Below are positions 16,005-22,778 of a stretch of 64,000 nt of DNA, piece after piece. The stretch is from the NCBI GenBank assembly GCA_963676655.2, contig CAXXKX010000002.1, positions 62,001 to 126,000 of the forward strand, written 5' to 3'. A model generated the notes under the pieces. That model did not search any database, had not been told where the DNA came from, and saw only the letters and a program-made list of their open reading frames with translations. The position numbers and the translations under genes are program-made. This stretch comes from G963676655 sp963676655. Lineage in GTDB: Bacteria; Verrucomicrobiota; Lentisphaeria; Victivallales; Victivallaceae. Each line of letters begins with the position of its first letter. The stretch's first letter is position 1.

Positions 16005-16478
16005 ATGTCTGAAGAAGTTAAAGACGAAGTTCAGAACACCGAAACCGGGGCCGTTGAAGAGGCCGCAATTGAGGCCACAGCGGGCACCGAAGAGGTTAAA
16101 GAAGTCAAACAGAGAAGTAAAAGCGGTAGGTATGTACCTTCCGGTATTGCATTTGTCCATGCGACTTTCAATAATACAAAAGTAACGTTTACCGATCTGC
16201 ACGGCAACGTGTTGTGTTGGTCAACCGGCGGCAAGAACGGTTTCAAAGGATCCCGCAAGAGTACTGCTTATGCAGCTCAGGTTATTGCCGGCGATGCGGC
16301 GAAAAAAGCGCAGCTGCTGGGTATGAAGGAAGTTGAAGTAAGGATCAAAGGACCTGGTTCAGGCCGCGAGTCCGCGGTCCGCGGTATTGCCGCATCTGGT
16401 CTCGAAGTCGTTGCGATCAAGGATATTACACCGGTTCCCCATAACGGATGCCGTCCGCCCAAGAGACGTCGCGTATAA
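16005..16478 (+). CDS. rpsK: 30S ribosomal protein S11 with acidic N-terminal extension
   Basis: 157 residues against about 129 in most bacteria. Residues about 43 onward are the S11 core: GIAFVHATFNNTKVTFTD, GFKGSRKSTAYAAQ, GPGSGRESAVRGI and the C-terminal PHNGCRPPKRRRV. The first 35 residues are an extra Glu/Ala/Thr-rich acidic segment. S11 forms part of the small-subunit platform. The gene that usually follows, rpsD, is absent; rpoA comes 57 bp later. Confidence 0.97.
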   Translation: MSEEVKDEVQNTETGAVEEAAIEATAGTEEVKEVKQRSKSGRYVPSGIAFVHATFNNTKVTFTDLHGNVLCWSTGGKNGFKGSRKSTAYAAQVIAGDAAKKAQLLGMKEVEVRIKGPGSGRESAVRGIAASGLEVVAIKDITPVPHNGCRPPKRRRV

Positions 16479-16535
16479 TGTTCGCTTGCGAACTGACCGG
16501 CATAAGCAAAATAATCAACTTACAGGAGATTTAAC

Positions 16536-17567
16536 ATGGCTGCTGCAAATGGTTTTCCCATGCCACAGGGCATTGAAATCGATGAAGCGACCGCGACTGC
16601 CACTTACGCGAAATTCACGGCCGCTCCGTTTCAAACCGGATTCGGCCATACCCTGGGTAATTCGTTGCGCCGTGTATTGCTTTCTTCGCTGGAAGGAGCT
16701 GCGATCAGCTCAGTCCGCATTGATGGCGTACCGCACGAATACAGCTCTATTGATGGCGTAATCGAAGACGTTGTAGAGATCATTCTCAATCTGAAAAAGA
16801 TTCGTTTGAATCTGCATAGTGATCAAAGTAAGACACTGGAAATCAGGGCCGACAAAAAAGGTCCGGTTACCGGCGCTGATATTATCACAGACGGTACCGT
16901 GGAAGTGCTCAATCCCGAACAGGTAATTTGCAACCTGGATAAGGATATGCCTTTCCGTGCCGAAATTGAAATTGCCAAAGGCAAGGGTTATGTCCCGGCC
17001 GAAAAGAATAAAACCACTAATCAACCCCTCGGGATGATTCCGGTTGATTGTCTTTTCAGCCCGGTTACCCGCGTTAACTACCATGTTGGTGACGCCCGTG
17101 TCGGCGATGAAACCGAAATGGATAAGCTGACTTTGGAAATCTGGACCGATGGTCGCGTTTCTCCGGAAGAAGCGCTTGAAAATGCCGCAACTCTGTTGAA
17201 AGAGCATTTACGCCCGTTCCTCGGTTCTCAGGTTGACGAAGAAGATGTCATGTCACAAATGAACGAAGAAGATTTGCGCATGTACAAGATCCTGTCTCAG
17301 GATGTTGAAGTGCTTGATCTCTCCGTCCGTGCCATGAACTGCTTGAACAACGCCGGCATCAAATTGATCTATGAACTGGCTACCAAAACTGAGTCACGGA
17401 TGCTTAAATACCGTAACTTCGGCCGCAAGTCGCTGGACGAGATCAAGGAAAAGCTTGAAGGTTTGGGCGAAGGACTCAGCCTTGGTTTGTCATTCAACGA
17501 AAACCTCATCGCCGCGCTTGACGCTGAATTGGAACGCGTCAACAGCGCCGAGAAAGAAGAGGAATAA
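16536..17567 (+). CDS. rpoA: DNA-directed RNA polymerase subunit alpha
   Basis: A 343-residue protein. The N-terminal dimerisation domain includes FGHTLGNSLRRVLLSSLEGA and the DGV.HEYSSIDGV segment. The C-terminal domain shows LDLSVRAMNCLNNAGIK and YRNFGRKSLDEIKEKL, the helix-hairpin-helix region that binds UP elements and activators. The start has a CAGGAG box about 8 nt upstream. rplQ follows 3 bp after the stop. Confidence 0.98.
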   Translation: MAAANGFPMPQGIEIDEATATATYAKFTAAPFQTGFGHTLGNSLRRVLLSSLEGAAISSVRIDGVPHEYSSIDGVIEDVVEIILNLKKIRLNLHSDQSKTLEIRADKKGPVTGADIITDGTVEVLNPEQVICNLDKDMPFRAEIEIAKGKGYVPAEKNKTTNQPLGMIPVDCLFSPVTRVNYHVGDARVGDETEMDKLTLEIWTDGRVSPEEALENAATLLKEHLRPFLGSQVDEEDVMSQMNEEDLRMYKILSQDVEVLDLSVRAMNCLNNAGIKLIYELATKTESRMLKYRNFGRKSLDEIKEKLEGLGEGLSLGLSFNENLIAALDAELERVNSAEKEEE

Positions 17568-17570
17568 ACA

Positions 17571-18110
17571 ATGCGTCATAAAGTGCATACATTTAAAATA
17601 GGCCGTTCGAGCTCTCACCGTAAGGCCATGCTGGCCAATATGGTGAGCAGTCTGTTCGAACACGGCCAGATTAAGACTACGCTTGTCAAGGCGAAAGAAG
17701 CACGTCGTTTTGCCGATAAGCTCATTACTATGGGCAAAAAAGGTGATCTGCATCGTCGCCGTCTGGCTATCTCAAAAATGCGCAACAAAGATATGGTCAA
17801 AAAACTTTTTGACGAAATCGCTCCCCAGTACACCGAGCGTGACGGCGGTTACACCCGCATCATCAAACTTGGTAATCGTATTGGCGACGGCGCTGAAATG
17901 TGCCTGTTGCAGCTGGTCGAAGCCGGTGCCCCGGCTACCAAAAAGACCAAAAAGCCGGCAGCGGAAGTTGTCGCAGATGTCAAAGCCGAAGAAGTTGTTG
18001 AAGCGGCTGAAGACAAAGTTGAAGAAGTAGAAGCTGCCGCGACTGAAGAAGTCAAAGCTGAAGCAGCTGAAACTGAAGCAACTGAAGAAGCGGAAGAAAA
18101 AGCCGAATAA
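17571..18110 (+). CDS. rplQ: 50S ribosomal protein L17 with long acidic C-terminal tail
   Basis: 179 residues against about 115-130 for most L17. Residues 1-118 are the conserved domain: MRHKVHTFKIGRSSSHRKAM, SLFEHGQIKTTLVKAKEARR, GGYTRIIKLGNRIGDGAEMC. The remaining about 60 residues are a low-complexity Ala/Glu/Lys/Val tail, reminiscent of the acidic extension on S11 in the same operon. It is the last gene and is followed by a strong terminator 26 bp downstream. Confidence 0.97.
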   Translation: MRHKVHTFKIGRSSSHRKAMLANMVSSLFEHGQIKTTLVKAKEARRFADKLITMGKKGDLHRRRLAISKMRNKDMVKKLFDEIAPQYTERDGGYTRIIKLGNRIGDGAEMCLLQLVEAGAPATKKTKKPAAEVVADVKAEEVVEAAEDKVEEVEAAATEEVKAEAAETEATEEAEEKAE

Positions 18111-18136
18111 GGCTGATTTCAGATAGCTATATTCAA

Positions 18137-18162
18137 CCCCGGCCATCCGGCCGGGGTTTTTT
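18137..18162 (+). terminator. Intrinsic terminator of the alpha operon
   Basis: Perfect 8-bp stem CCCCGGCC (18137-18144) / GGCCGGGG (18149-18156) with a 4-nt loop and six Ts. Confidence 0.93.
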
Positions 18163-18175
18163 ACTTATAATACTT

Positions 18176-18217
18176 AACATCGAACATCGAACATTGAACA
18201 TCGAACATTGAACATCG
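18176..18217. repeat. Six tandem copies of a heptamer AACAT(C/T)G
   Basis: Exact head-to-tail heptamers AACATCG or AACATTG fill 18176-18217. Short runs of the same heptamer recur just after the first palindrome array (19134-19200) and after the second (23598 onward), so it marks both array edges. Confidence 0.85.
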
Positions 18218-18258
18218 AATGATTTAATACGAAAAACTTCACCACGGACGTTTTTTCC

Positions 18259-19126
18259 TGGAGGGCGAAACGCCGTTGAGCCGGACATGCCGAGCAGACG
18301 GTCGGCTCGAGGGACACTCGCCCTCCACTAAACCTTGGGCCTGGTCATTCATTTCTGGAGGGCGAAACGCCGTTGAGCCGGACATGCCGCGCAGACGGTC
18401 GGCTCGAGAGACTCTCGCCCTCCACAAAACCTTGTACCTAGGCATTCATTCCTGGAGGGCGAAACGCTGTTGAGCCGGACATGCCGCGTAGACGGTCGGC
18501 TCGAGAGACACTCGCCCTCCACAAAACCTTGTACCTAGGCATTCATTTCTGGAGGGCGAAACGCTGTTGAGCCGGACATGCCGCGCAGACAGTCGGCTCG
18601 AGGGACTCTCGCCCTCCACAAAACCTTGGGCTGGGCATTCATTCCTGGAGGGCGAAACGCCGTTGAGCCGGACATGCCGTGCAGACGGGCGGCTCGAGAG
18701 ACTCTCGCCCTCCACTAAACCTTGGGCCTTGTCATTCATTTCTGGAGGGCGAAACTTGCAAACGGGGATGCATATCCCTGCCGTTGAGCCGGACATGCCG
18801 CGCAGACGGTCGGCTCGAGAGACTCTCGCCCTCCACAAAACCTTGGACCTGGGCATTTATTCCTGGAGGGCGAAACGCCGTTGAGCCGGACATGCCGCGC
18901 AGACGGTCGGCTCGAGAGACTCTCGCCCTCCACAAAACCTTGGACCGGGGCATTCATTTCTGGAGGGCGAAACGCCGTTGAGCCGGACATGCCGCGCAGA
19001 CGGGCGGCTCGTGGGACACTCGCCCTCCACAAAACCTTGTACCTGGGCATTCATTTCTGGAGGGCGGAACGCCGTTGAGCCGGACATGCTGTGCAGACGG
19101 TCGGCTCGAGGGACTCTCGCCCTCCA
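18259..19126. repeat. Array 1: nine palindromic units with about 97-bp period
   Basis: Units begin at 18259, 18356, 18453, 18550, 18646, 18743, 18864, 18961 and 19058. Each is about 69 bp, bounded by a perfect inverted repeat TGGAGGGCGA/TCGCCCTCCA, with inner arms GAGCCG/CGGCTC. Units are joined by a 27-28-bp linker of the form CAAAACCTTGGACCTGGGCA followed by TTCATTTC. The sixth unit has a 24-bp insertion containing GGGAT-GCAT-ATCCC. Long open frames cross the array on both strands because the period is not a stop-rich sequence; I treat the block as non-coding. Confidence 0.93.
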
Positions 19127-19300
19127 CAAAACACATCGAACATTGACAACGAAGTGAGCGCGAGCAATGCGCAGGGCAACTGTTCCATCGAACATCGAAT
19201 GAAAACGAGGTGAAAAATAATCTGAATAAAGACGATTTTTACAAAAGCAAAATATAGTTACTATTAGTCCGGCATATAATCATATTGCATTTTTTGAATA

Positions 19301-19397
19301 GCGCTGAAAGCGCAGCATATAACAACAGCCCGGGGTGATTGAGCGAAACGATTGAACCCCGGGAACAGTTTAAAAACATTAAAAGCCCTGAATGGGC
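19301..19397. repeat. Three-hairpin element
   Basis: Three successive perfect hairpins: GCGCT-GAA-AGCGC (19301-19313), CCCGGGGT...ACCCCGGG (19329-19363) and GCCC-TGAAT-GGGC (19385-19397). The phrases GCATATAA and ACATATAA separate them. This resembles dispersed multi-hairpin extragenic repeats in PVC genomes; I see no gene in it. Confidence 0.7.
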
Positions 19398-19608
19398 GAC
19401 ATATAATGCAAGGTAATTATCAGCCGGAGTAATAATATTAATTTTTTTTGGGTAGAGGTATCAATGTTTGAACTTAAATGAATATTTTTGACATAAAATG
19501 AAAAATATACTTGATTTGTTTTGCATGGTATTGTATTATATTGTCGATTAATGTATTAATTTTAGTTATTATTGCATAGCTAACACAAGAAGCATCAAGG
19601 AGGATAAA

Positions 19609-19668
19609 ATGGGCTCAACGGGAAGTGGAAGATTCAGTGATTACTCAGGTTCGGATGGAGATCGTTGA
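19609..19668 (+). pseudogene. Truncated 19-codon reading frame with consensus ribosome-binding site
   Basis: ATG 19609 is preceded at 5-nt spacing by AAGGAGG (19597-19603), the strongest ribosome-binding site I noticed in the window. The frame reads MGSTGSGRFSDYSGSDGDR then stops at TGA 19666-19668, exactly where the 81-bp direct repeat begins. I read it as the 5' end of a longer gene cut off by whatever brought in the repeat. A genuine 19-residue peptide cannot be excluded. The composition (Gly/Ser-rich) gives no function. Confidence 0.5.
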
Positions 19669-19745
19669 AAACACCTATTTTTATGTTATTTTTCCTTAAA
19701 GATGGGTATCAATAGGAATAATATCTGAAAACTATATAATAACTT
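19665..19745 (+). repeat. 81-bp direct repeat, left copy
   Basis: Begins TTGAAAACACCT and contains GATGGGTATCAATAGGAATA, ending TAATAACTT. It matches 22678-22758 with roughly 7-8 mismatches over 81 bp. It lies directly upstream of the Mrr-like gene. Confidence 0.9.
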
Positions 19746-19780
19746 TTTATCTTGATTAAAAATATTGGGTAGGAAACATA

Positions 19781-20635
19781 ATGGTGAATACAGGACAAGA
19801 ATATGAGTTGTTTGTAGCAAAGCTGCAACAAGCACTATTAAATGCTGAAAATATAACGACACAGAAAAATATTACAGTCGAGGTTGATAAAAAAATTGTC
19901 GACAACTGCGGTATTGAAAGGCAATTTGATATTTATTGGGAGTATGAGTTGGGGGGACTTACATATAAAACAGTAATTGAATGTAAAGACTATAATTCAA
20001 ACGTATCCGTCGAAAAAATTGACGCATTAATAGGAAAAATTAGAGATATTCCAGATTTAAAAGCTGTATTTGCGACTAAGAAAGGATATCAATCTGGTGC
20101 ACGGACAAAAGCAGAACAAAACAAAATTGATCTGCTAATTGTCAGAGAGCAAAATGAGTCAGATTGGACTGACCCTGATGGAACGCCATTAATCAAGAAA
20201 ATCTGTATTAACCTGAATTTATGTATGCCTGCAAATATCATTAAATTTGAACCAATTGTAGACGCAGAATGGATTAAAGAAAATACAGATATAGACACTT
20301 CTAAGCCATTGAGTTTGTCCGGGTTGAATAACGAGATATTCATTGATGATGTAGCCAAGAGAGATAGATATTCAATCCATGAGCTTTCTAACAGACTGGC
20401 CCCCCTTGACAATAAGGACTTTGGTACGTTCGAAAAAATTGAAAAGTTTGATAATGCATTTATCTATTATAAAGATTTGAAACTAAAGATAAAGGAATAC
20501 AAAGTTGAATACTCAATTTCAAAACCTGTAGAAGAACCGATTGAGATAGATTTTTCAAAGGAGTTGATAGGTGTAGTTGAGTACTTACAAAAAGGGACAA
20601 AGAAATCAATATTCAAAGATGGGATCATTAAATAA
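19781..20635 (+). CDS. Mrr-like restriction endonuclease (PD-(D/E)XK fold)
   Basis: A 284-residue protein. Residues about 5-125 match the Mrr-type nuclease core: Asp50 (RQFDIYWEY), then IECKDY with Glu67 and Lys69 as the E-x-K motif, then VFATKKGYQSGARTKAEQNK and IDLLIV, the family's closing strand-helix. The C-terminal 150 residues are unassigned. Such enzymes usually cut foreign or modified DNA in the cytoplasm; no methyltransferase partner is nearby, which fits a modification-dependent or solitary nuclease. The start has an AGGA box. It is followed by attC-like site 1 and is the first cassette of the block. Codon use is A+T-rich relative to its flanks. Confidence 0.75.
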   Translation: MVNTGQEYELFVAKLQQALLNAENITTQKNITVEVDKKIVDNCGIERQFDIYWEYELGGLTYKTVIECKDYNSNVSVEKIDALIGKIRDIPDLKAVFATKKGYQSGARTKAEQNKIDLLIVREQNESDWTDPDGTPLIKKICINLNLCMPANIIKFEPIVDAEWIKENTDIDTSKPLSLSGLNNEIFIDDVAKRDRYSIHELSNRLAPLDNKDFGTFEKIEKFDNAFIYYKDLKLKIKEYKVEYSISKPVEEPIEIDFSKELIGVVEYLQKGTKKSIFKDGIIK

Positions 20636-20643
20636 ATTCAAAA

Positions 20644-20722
20644 GATAACAAATACATACACCCGACCTTACCCGCCGTTCGTTCCTCACTCTGGGCAAGG
20701 CGGGTGATGTCGGTGTTATATC
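20644..20722 (+). other. attC-like recombination site 1
   Basis: Starts GATAACA (20644-20650), ends TGTTATATC. Nested arms ACCCGAC/GTCGG-T (one unpaired G) and CCCGCC/GGCGGG give the imperfect-palindrome fold with an extrahelical base expected of attC. The outer boxes deviate from the RYYYAAC/GTTRRRY consensus, so this is the least certain of the three. Confidence 0.5.
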
Positions 20723-20750
20723 AAAAACAACAATTAATAAAGAATCTATT

Positions 20751-21101
20751 ATGGCAAAAAAAACATTAGTTTATGAAGCAACAACTAGAAATGGTCATGG
20801 AAGTGAAACCAAATTATATGTTGCACCAACAAAAGGACACCTAAAAAAAGTTTTAGAAAATGACGATGTAAAAGTTTTGGGTATTCGTTCATTAGGACAA
20901 AAAACGGTTACACCATATGAAAATCCTGAAGATTCTGTCTCATTCGAAGTTAACCTAGATGAATCATCCTCATTACAAATTGAACCTAGTGATTTAGGGC
21001 ACGGTTTTTTGAGTAATAAATTCATGCCACAATGTGATAAGGTAAAGAATCAAATTGCTGAAAGGCAATATTATGAAGAGCATGGATATCCAGAAGAATA
21101 A
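20751..21101 (+). CDS. Hypothetical protein in integron-like cassette
   Basis: A 116-residue soluble protein, MAKKTLVYEATTRNGHGSET at the start and rich in charged residues, with no signal peptide, membrane segment or motif I recognise. It sits between attC-like sites 1 and 2 in cassette orientation, and its coding sequence is A+T-rich. The ribosome-binding site is poor, as is common for cassette genes. The function is unknown. Confidence 0.65.
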   Translation: MAKKTLVYEATTRNGHGSETKLYVAPTKGHLKKVLENDDVKVLGIRSLGQKTVTPYENPEDSVSFEVNLDESSSLQIEPSDLGHGFLSNKFMPQCDKVKNQIAERQYYEEHGYPEE

Positions 21102-21161
21102 GATAACAAAAAAATGCACGTGACGCTCATTCTTCGCGCACGTGATTTACACGTTAGGTGC
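21102..21161 (+). other. attC-like recombination site 2
   Basis: Begins GATAACA, ends with a canonical GTTAGGT right box (21153-21159, GTTRRRY). Between them two copies of CACGTG (within TGCACGTGACG and CGCACGTGATT) allow an imperfect hairpin. Length about 60 bp is in the attC range. Confidence 0.6.
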
Positions 21162-21182
21162 AAAAAGAATAGGTGCTAAATA

Positions 21183-22076
21183 ATGAAAGAAGCTGCAGAA
21201 TTGATAAAAGCCATCGCTACATTGCTTTGGCCGATTTTAGGATTTGCCGCTTTAATTATTTTTAAGAACCAAATAGCCCAAGCTATAGGACGAATAAAAA
21301 AAGGAAAATTTTTTGGGCAAGAGGTAGAGCTAAGCGAGGACCTAATCAAACTCCAAAAAACTGCCATAAAGGCGTCAGATGAAGTTGCCTCTCTACCAGT
21401 AATTGAAGATCCGAACATTGAAGAAGCACCCTCCTTTAATCAAGAACCCGATAATTCCATAAAGAATATAATAATAGAAGCGGCGCGTTCGCCAAAGACA
21501 GCATTGATTCTTTTAGCTACCGAGGTTGAAAAAGAAGCCAAACAAACACTTGCAAGCATTGGTAAGCTAGATGGAAGGAGGCAACTTCCTATTCATCAAA
21601 TAGTTGATGAATTAGATAGTCACTATGGTTTACCAAAACATGTCGCAAGTAGCCTAAAGCAATTTTGGGAGACTCGAAATAAAATTATTCACGGAGGAAA
21701 TACTGAAAAGGGGAATATTTTAAGCGCTATTGATTCCGGAGTTACTATTCTAAAAACTCTCAGAGCGTTACCTAGAGAAAAAAATTGGGTATACAATGAA
21801 GGTGTCCCCATATACTCAGACCCGGAATGCAAAAACGAAATATCAGATGCGAAAGGCATAATTCTAAAAACTGAGTCTTCAAGCGGCTCAAAGGTTTTTT
21901 ATCGTATATTTCCCTCTACTAAAACTCATTTTAAGAAAGGTACAAGGGTTTCATGGGAGTGGAGCTTTGAAAAAAGATGGAAAGATGCTTGGTACAGAGA
22001 TCCAGATTCAAATGAAATAAAACCCGCATGGAGTTCATCAGCCGAGTTTATAGGTAGAAACTTGGAAGAAATATAG
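21183..22076 (+). CDS. Membrane-anchored protein with HEPN-like RNKIIH motif
   Basis: A 297-residue protein. One N-terminal transmembrane helix (about residues 8-30, TLLWPILGFAALIIF) is followed by a charged linker. A helical domain at about residues 95-200 contains FWETRNKIIHGG. R-N-K-I-I-H fits the R-x4-6-H active site of HEPN ribonucleases and also resembles DUF4145-type domains. The C-terminal 90 residues (VPIYSDPECKNEISDAKG onward) are unassigned. HEPN proteins act in many toxin and defence systems, but I cannot show RNase activity. It is flanked by attC-like sites 2 and 3 and so forms one cassette. Confidence 0.6.
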   Translation: MKEAAELIKAIATLLWPILGFAALIIFKNQIAQAIGRIKKGKFFGQEVELSEDLIKLQKTAIKASDEVASLPVIEDPNIEEAPSFNQEPDNSIKNIIIEAARSPKTALILLATEVEKEAKQTLASIGKLDGRRQLPIHQIVDELDSHYGLPKHVASSLKQFWETRNKIIHGGNTEKGNILSAIDSGVTILKTLRALPREKNWVYNEGVPIYSDPECKNEISDAKGIILKTESSSGSKVFYRIFPSTKTHFKKGTRVSWEWSFEKRWKDAWYRDPDSNEIKPAWSSSAEFIGRNLEEI

Positions 22077-22153
22077 CACCTAACAAGGCAAATTAACTCG
22101 GATGCAAATTCCGCTGCGTTCCATCTGCACCGGTTATTTGCATCGTTAGGTTT
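22076..22153 (+). other. attC recombination site 3 (canonical)
   Basis: Left box ACCTAAC (22078-22084, RYYYAAC) and right box GTTAGGT (22145-22151, GTTRRRY) are exact complements. Inside, GATGCAAAT (22101-22109) pairs perfectly with ATTTGCATC (22136-22144). The size and fold are those of integron attC sites. This site anchors the cassette interpretation. Confidence 0.85.
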
Positions 22154-22161
22154 AAAAGATA

Positions 22162-22638
22162 ATGGTTGATTTTAAATTTGAATACAATTTATATGATGCG
22201 GGGTGGGCTGAAGCTATTGTTTGGGGGAAAAATGAATCGATTAAAATGACGGTTTCCTATCTCCATGATTCTCTATGTGATCTGGCTGATGCTGGAAAAT
22301 CATTAATTAATGGTTCTGATTCAGCATCAGTCGTATTTATGGATGAACCTGGTGAACATCAATTACTTTTCCAAAAACAAGACAACAGGATTGCGTTCGA
22401 AGTTAGGTGGTTTGACGATTGGGCTTCTTGGGATATGCATCCCAAGGATAAATACAGTGTCTTGCTAAGTGGAGTCACAACATTGAATCAAGCGGTTGGA
22501 GAATTATTTGATTCTCTAAAGAAGATTCATGAGACCTATGGTTTAAAGAAATATAAAGAACTGTGGGTTGAACATGAATTCCCCATTTATGAGTACAACC
22601 AATTAAAACTTTTAATAAAAAACGAACACAAGCATTGA
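22162..22638 (+). CDS. Hypothetical protein in integron-like cassette
   Basis: A 158-residue acidic soluble protein (MVDFKFEYNLYDAGWAEAIV at the start; WFDDWASWDMHPKDKYSVLL near residue 95). No signal, membrane segment or catalytic motif is visible. It resembles small immunity-type or cassette-borne hypothetical proteins in composition only. It begins 11 nt after attC site 3. No attC follows it; its stop overlaps closely (TGAGATG) with a tiny reading frame that runs into the right 81-bp repeat. Confidence 0.65.
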   Translation: MVDFKFEYNLYDAGWAEAIVWGKNESIKMTVSYLHDSLCDLADAGKSLINGSDSASVVFMDEPGEHQLLFQKQDNRIAFEVRWFDDWASWDMHPKDKYSVLLSGVTTLNQAVGELFDSLKKIHETYGLKKYKELWVEHEFPIYEYNQLKLLIKNEHKH

Positions 22639-22639
22639 G

Positions 22640-22681
22640 ATGGGCTGGGGAAGCGGCGCAAAAATTGTTTTCAAACATTGA
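22640..22681 (+). pseudogene. Truncated 13-codon reading frame at right repeat junction
   Basis: ATG 22640 lies 1 nt after the preceding stop and reads MGWGSGAKIVFKH, then TGA inside the first bases of the 81-bp repeat. Like the frame at 19609, it ends at the repeat edge. It looks like a translationally coupled partner gene that lost everything after its first codons. Weak evidence: the frame is very short. Confidence 0.35.
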
Positions 22682-22758
22682 AAACACCTGTTTTCATGTT
22701 ATTCTTCATTGAAGATGGGTATCAATAGGAATAATATCTGAAAGCTATATCATAACTT
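22678..22758 (+). repeat. 81-bp direct repeat, right copy
   Basis: Second copy of the repeat at 19665-19745, same orientation, starting TTGAAAACACCT and ending CATAACTT. It is directly upstream of the gene at 22779. Confidence 0.9.
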
Positions 22759-22778
22759 GTTCGGGAAACGGGAAAAAC

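Larger units (their letters stand above)
19665..22758 (+). mobile_element. CALIN-like integron cassette block bracketed by direct repeats
   Basis: A+T-rich block of four small co-oriented genes (19781, 20751, 21183, 22162), of which the first three are each followed by an attC-like site, with no integrase in the window. The whole block is enclosed by 81-bp direct repeats (19665-19745 and 22678-22758). Neighbouring DNA is richer in G+C. Clusters of attC sites without an integrase are known from many genomes as CALINs; assignment here rests mainly on the canonical third site. How the block arrived is inference. Confidence 0.65.

Noticed and set aside
18259..19126. CRISPR array
   Set aside because: The intervals between repeats are themselves conserved linkers, the unit is 69 bp, and no cas genes are present.
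18239..19195. Overlapping open frames of 60-136 codons on both strands through the palindrome array
   Set aside because: They repeat the same translated 97-bp unit, occur on both strands at once, lack ribosome-binding sites, and change frame with unit length. They are by-products of the repeat.
22639..22778. A fourth attC site after the 22162 gene
   Set aside because: No GTTRRRY box or paired arms were found; the segment is instead the truncated frame and the 81-bp repeat.
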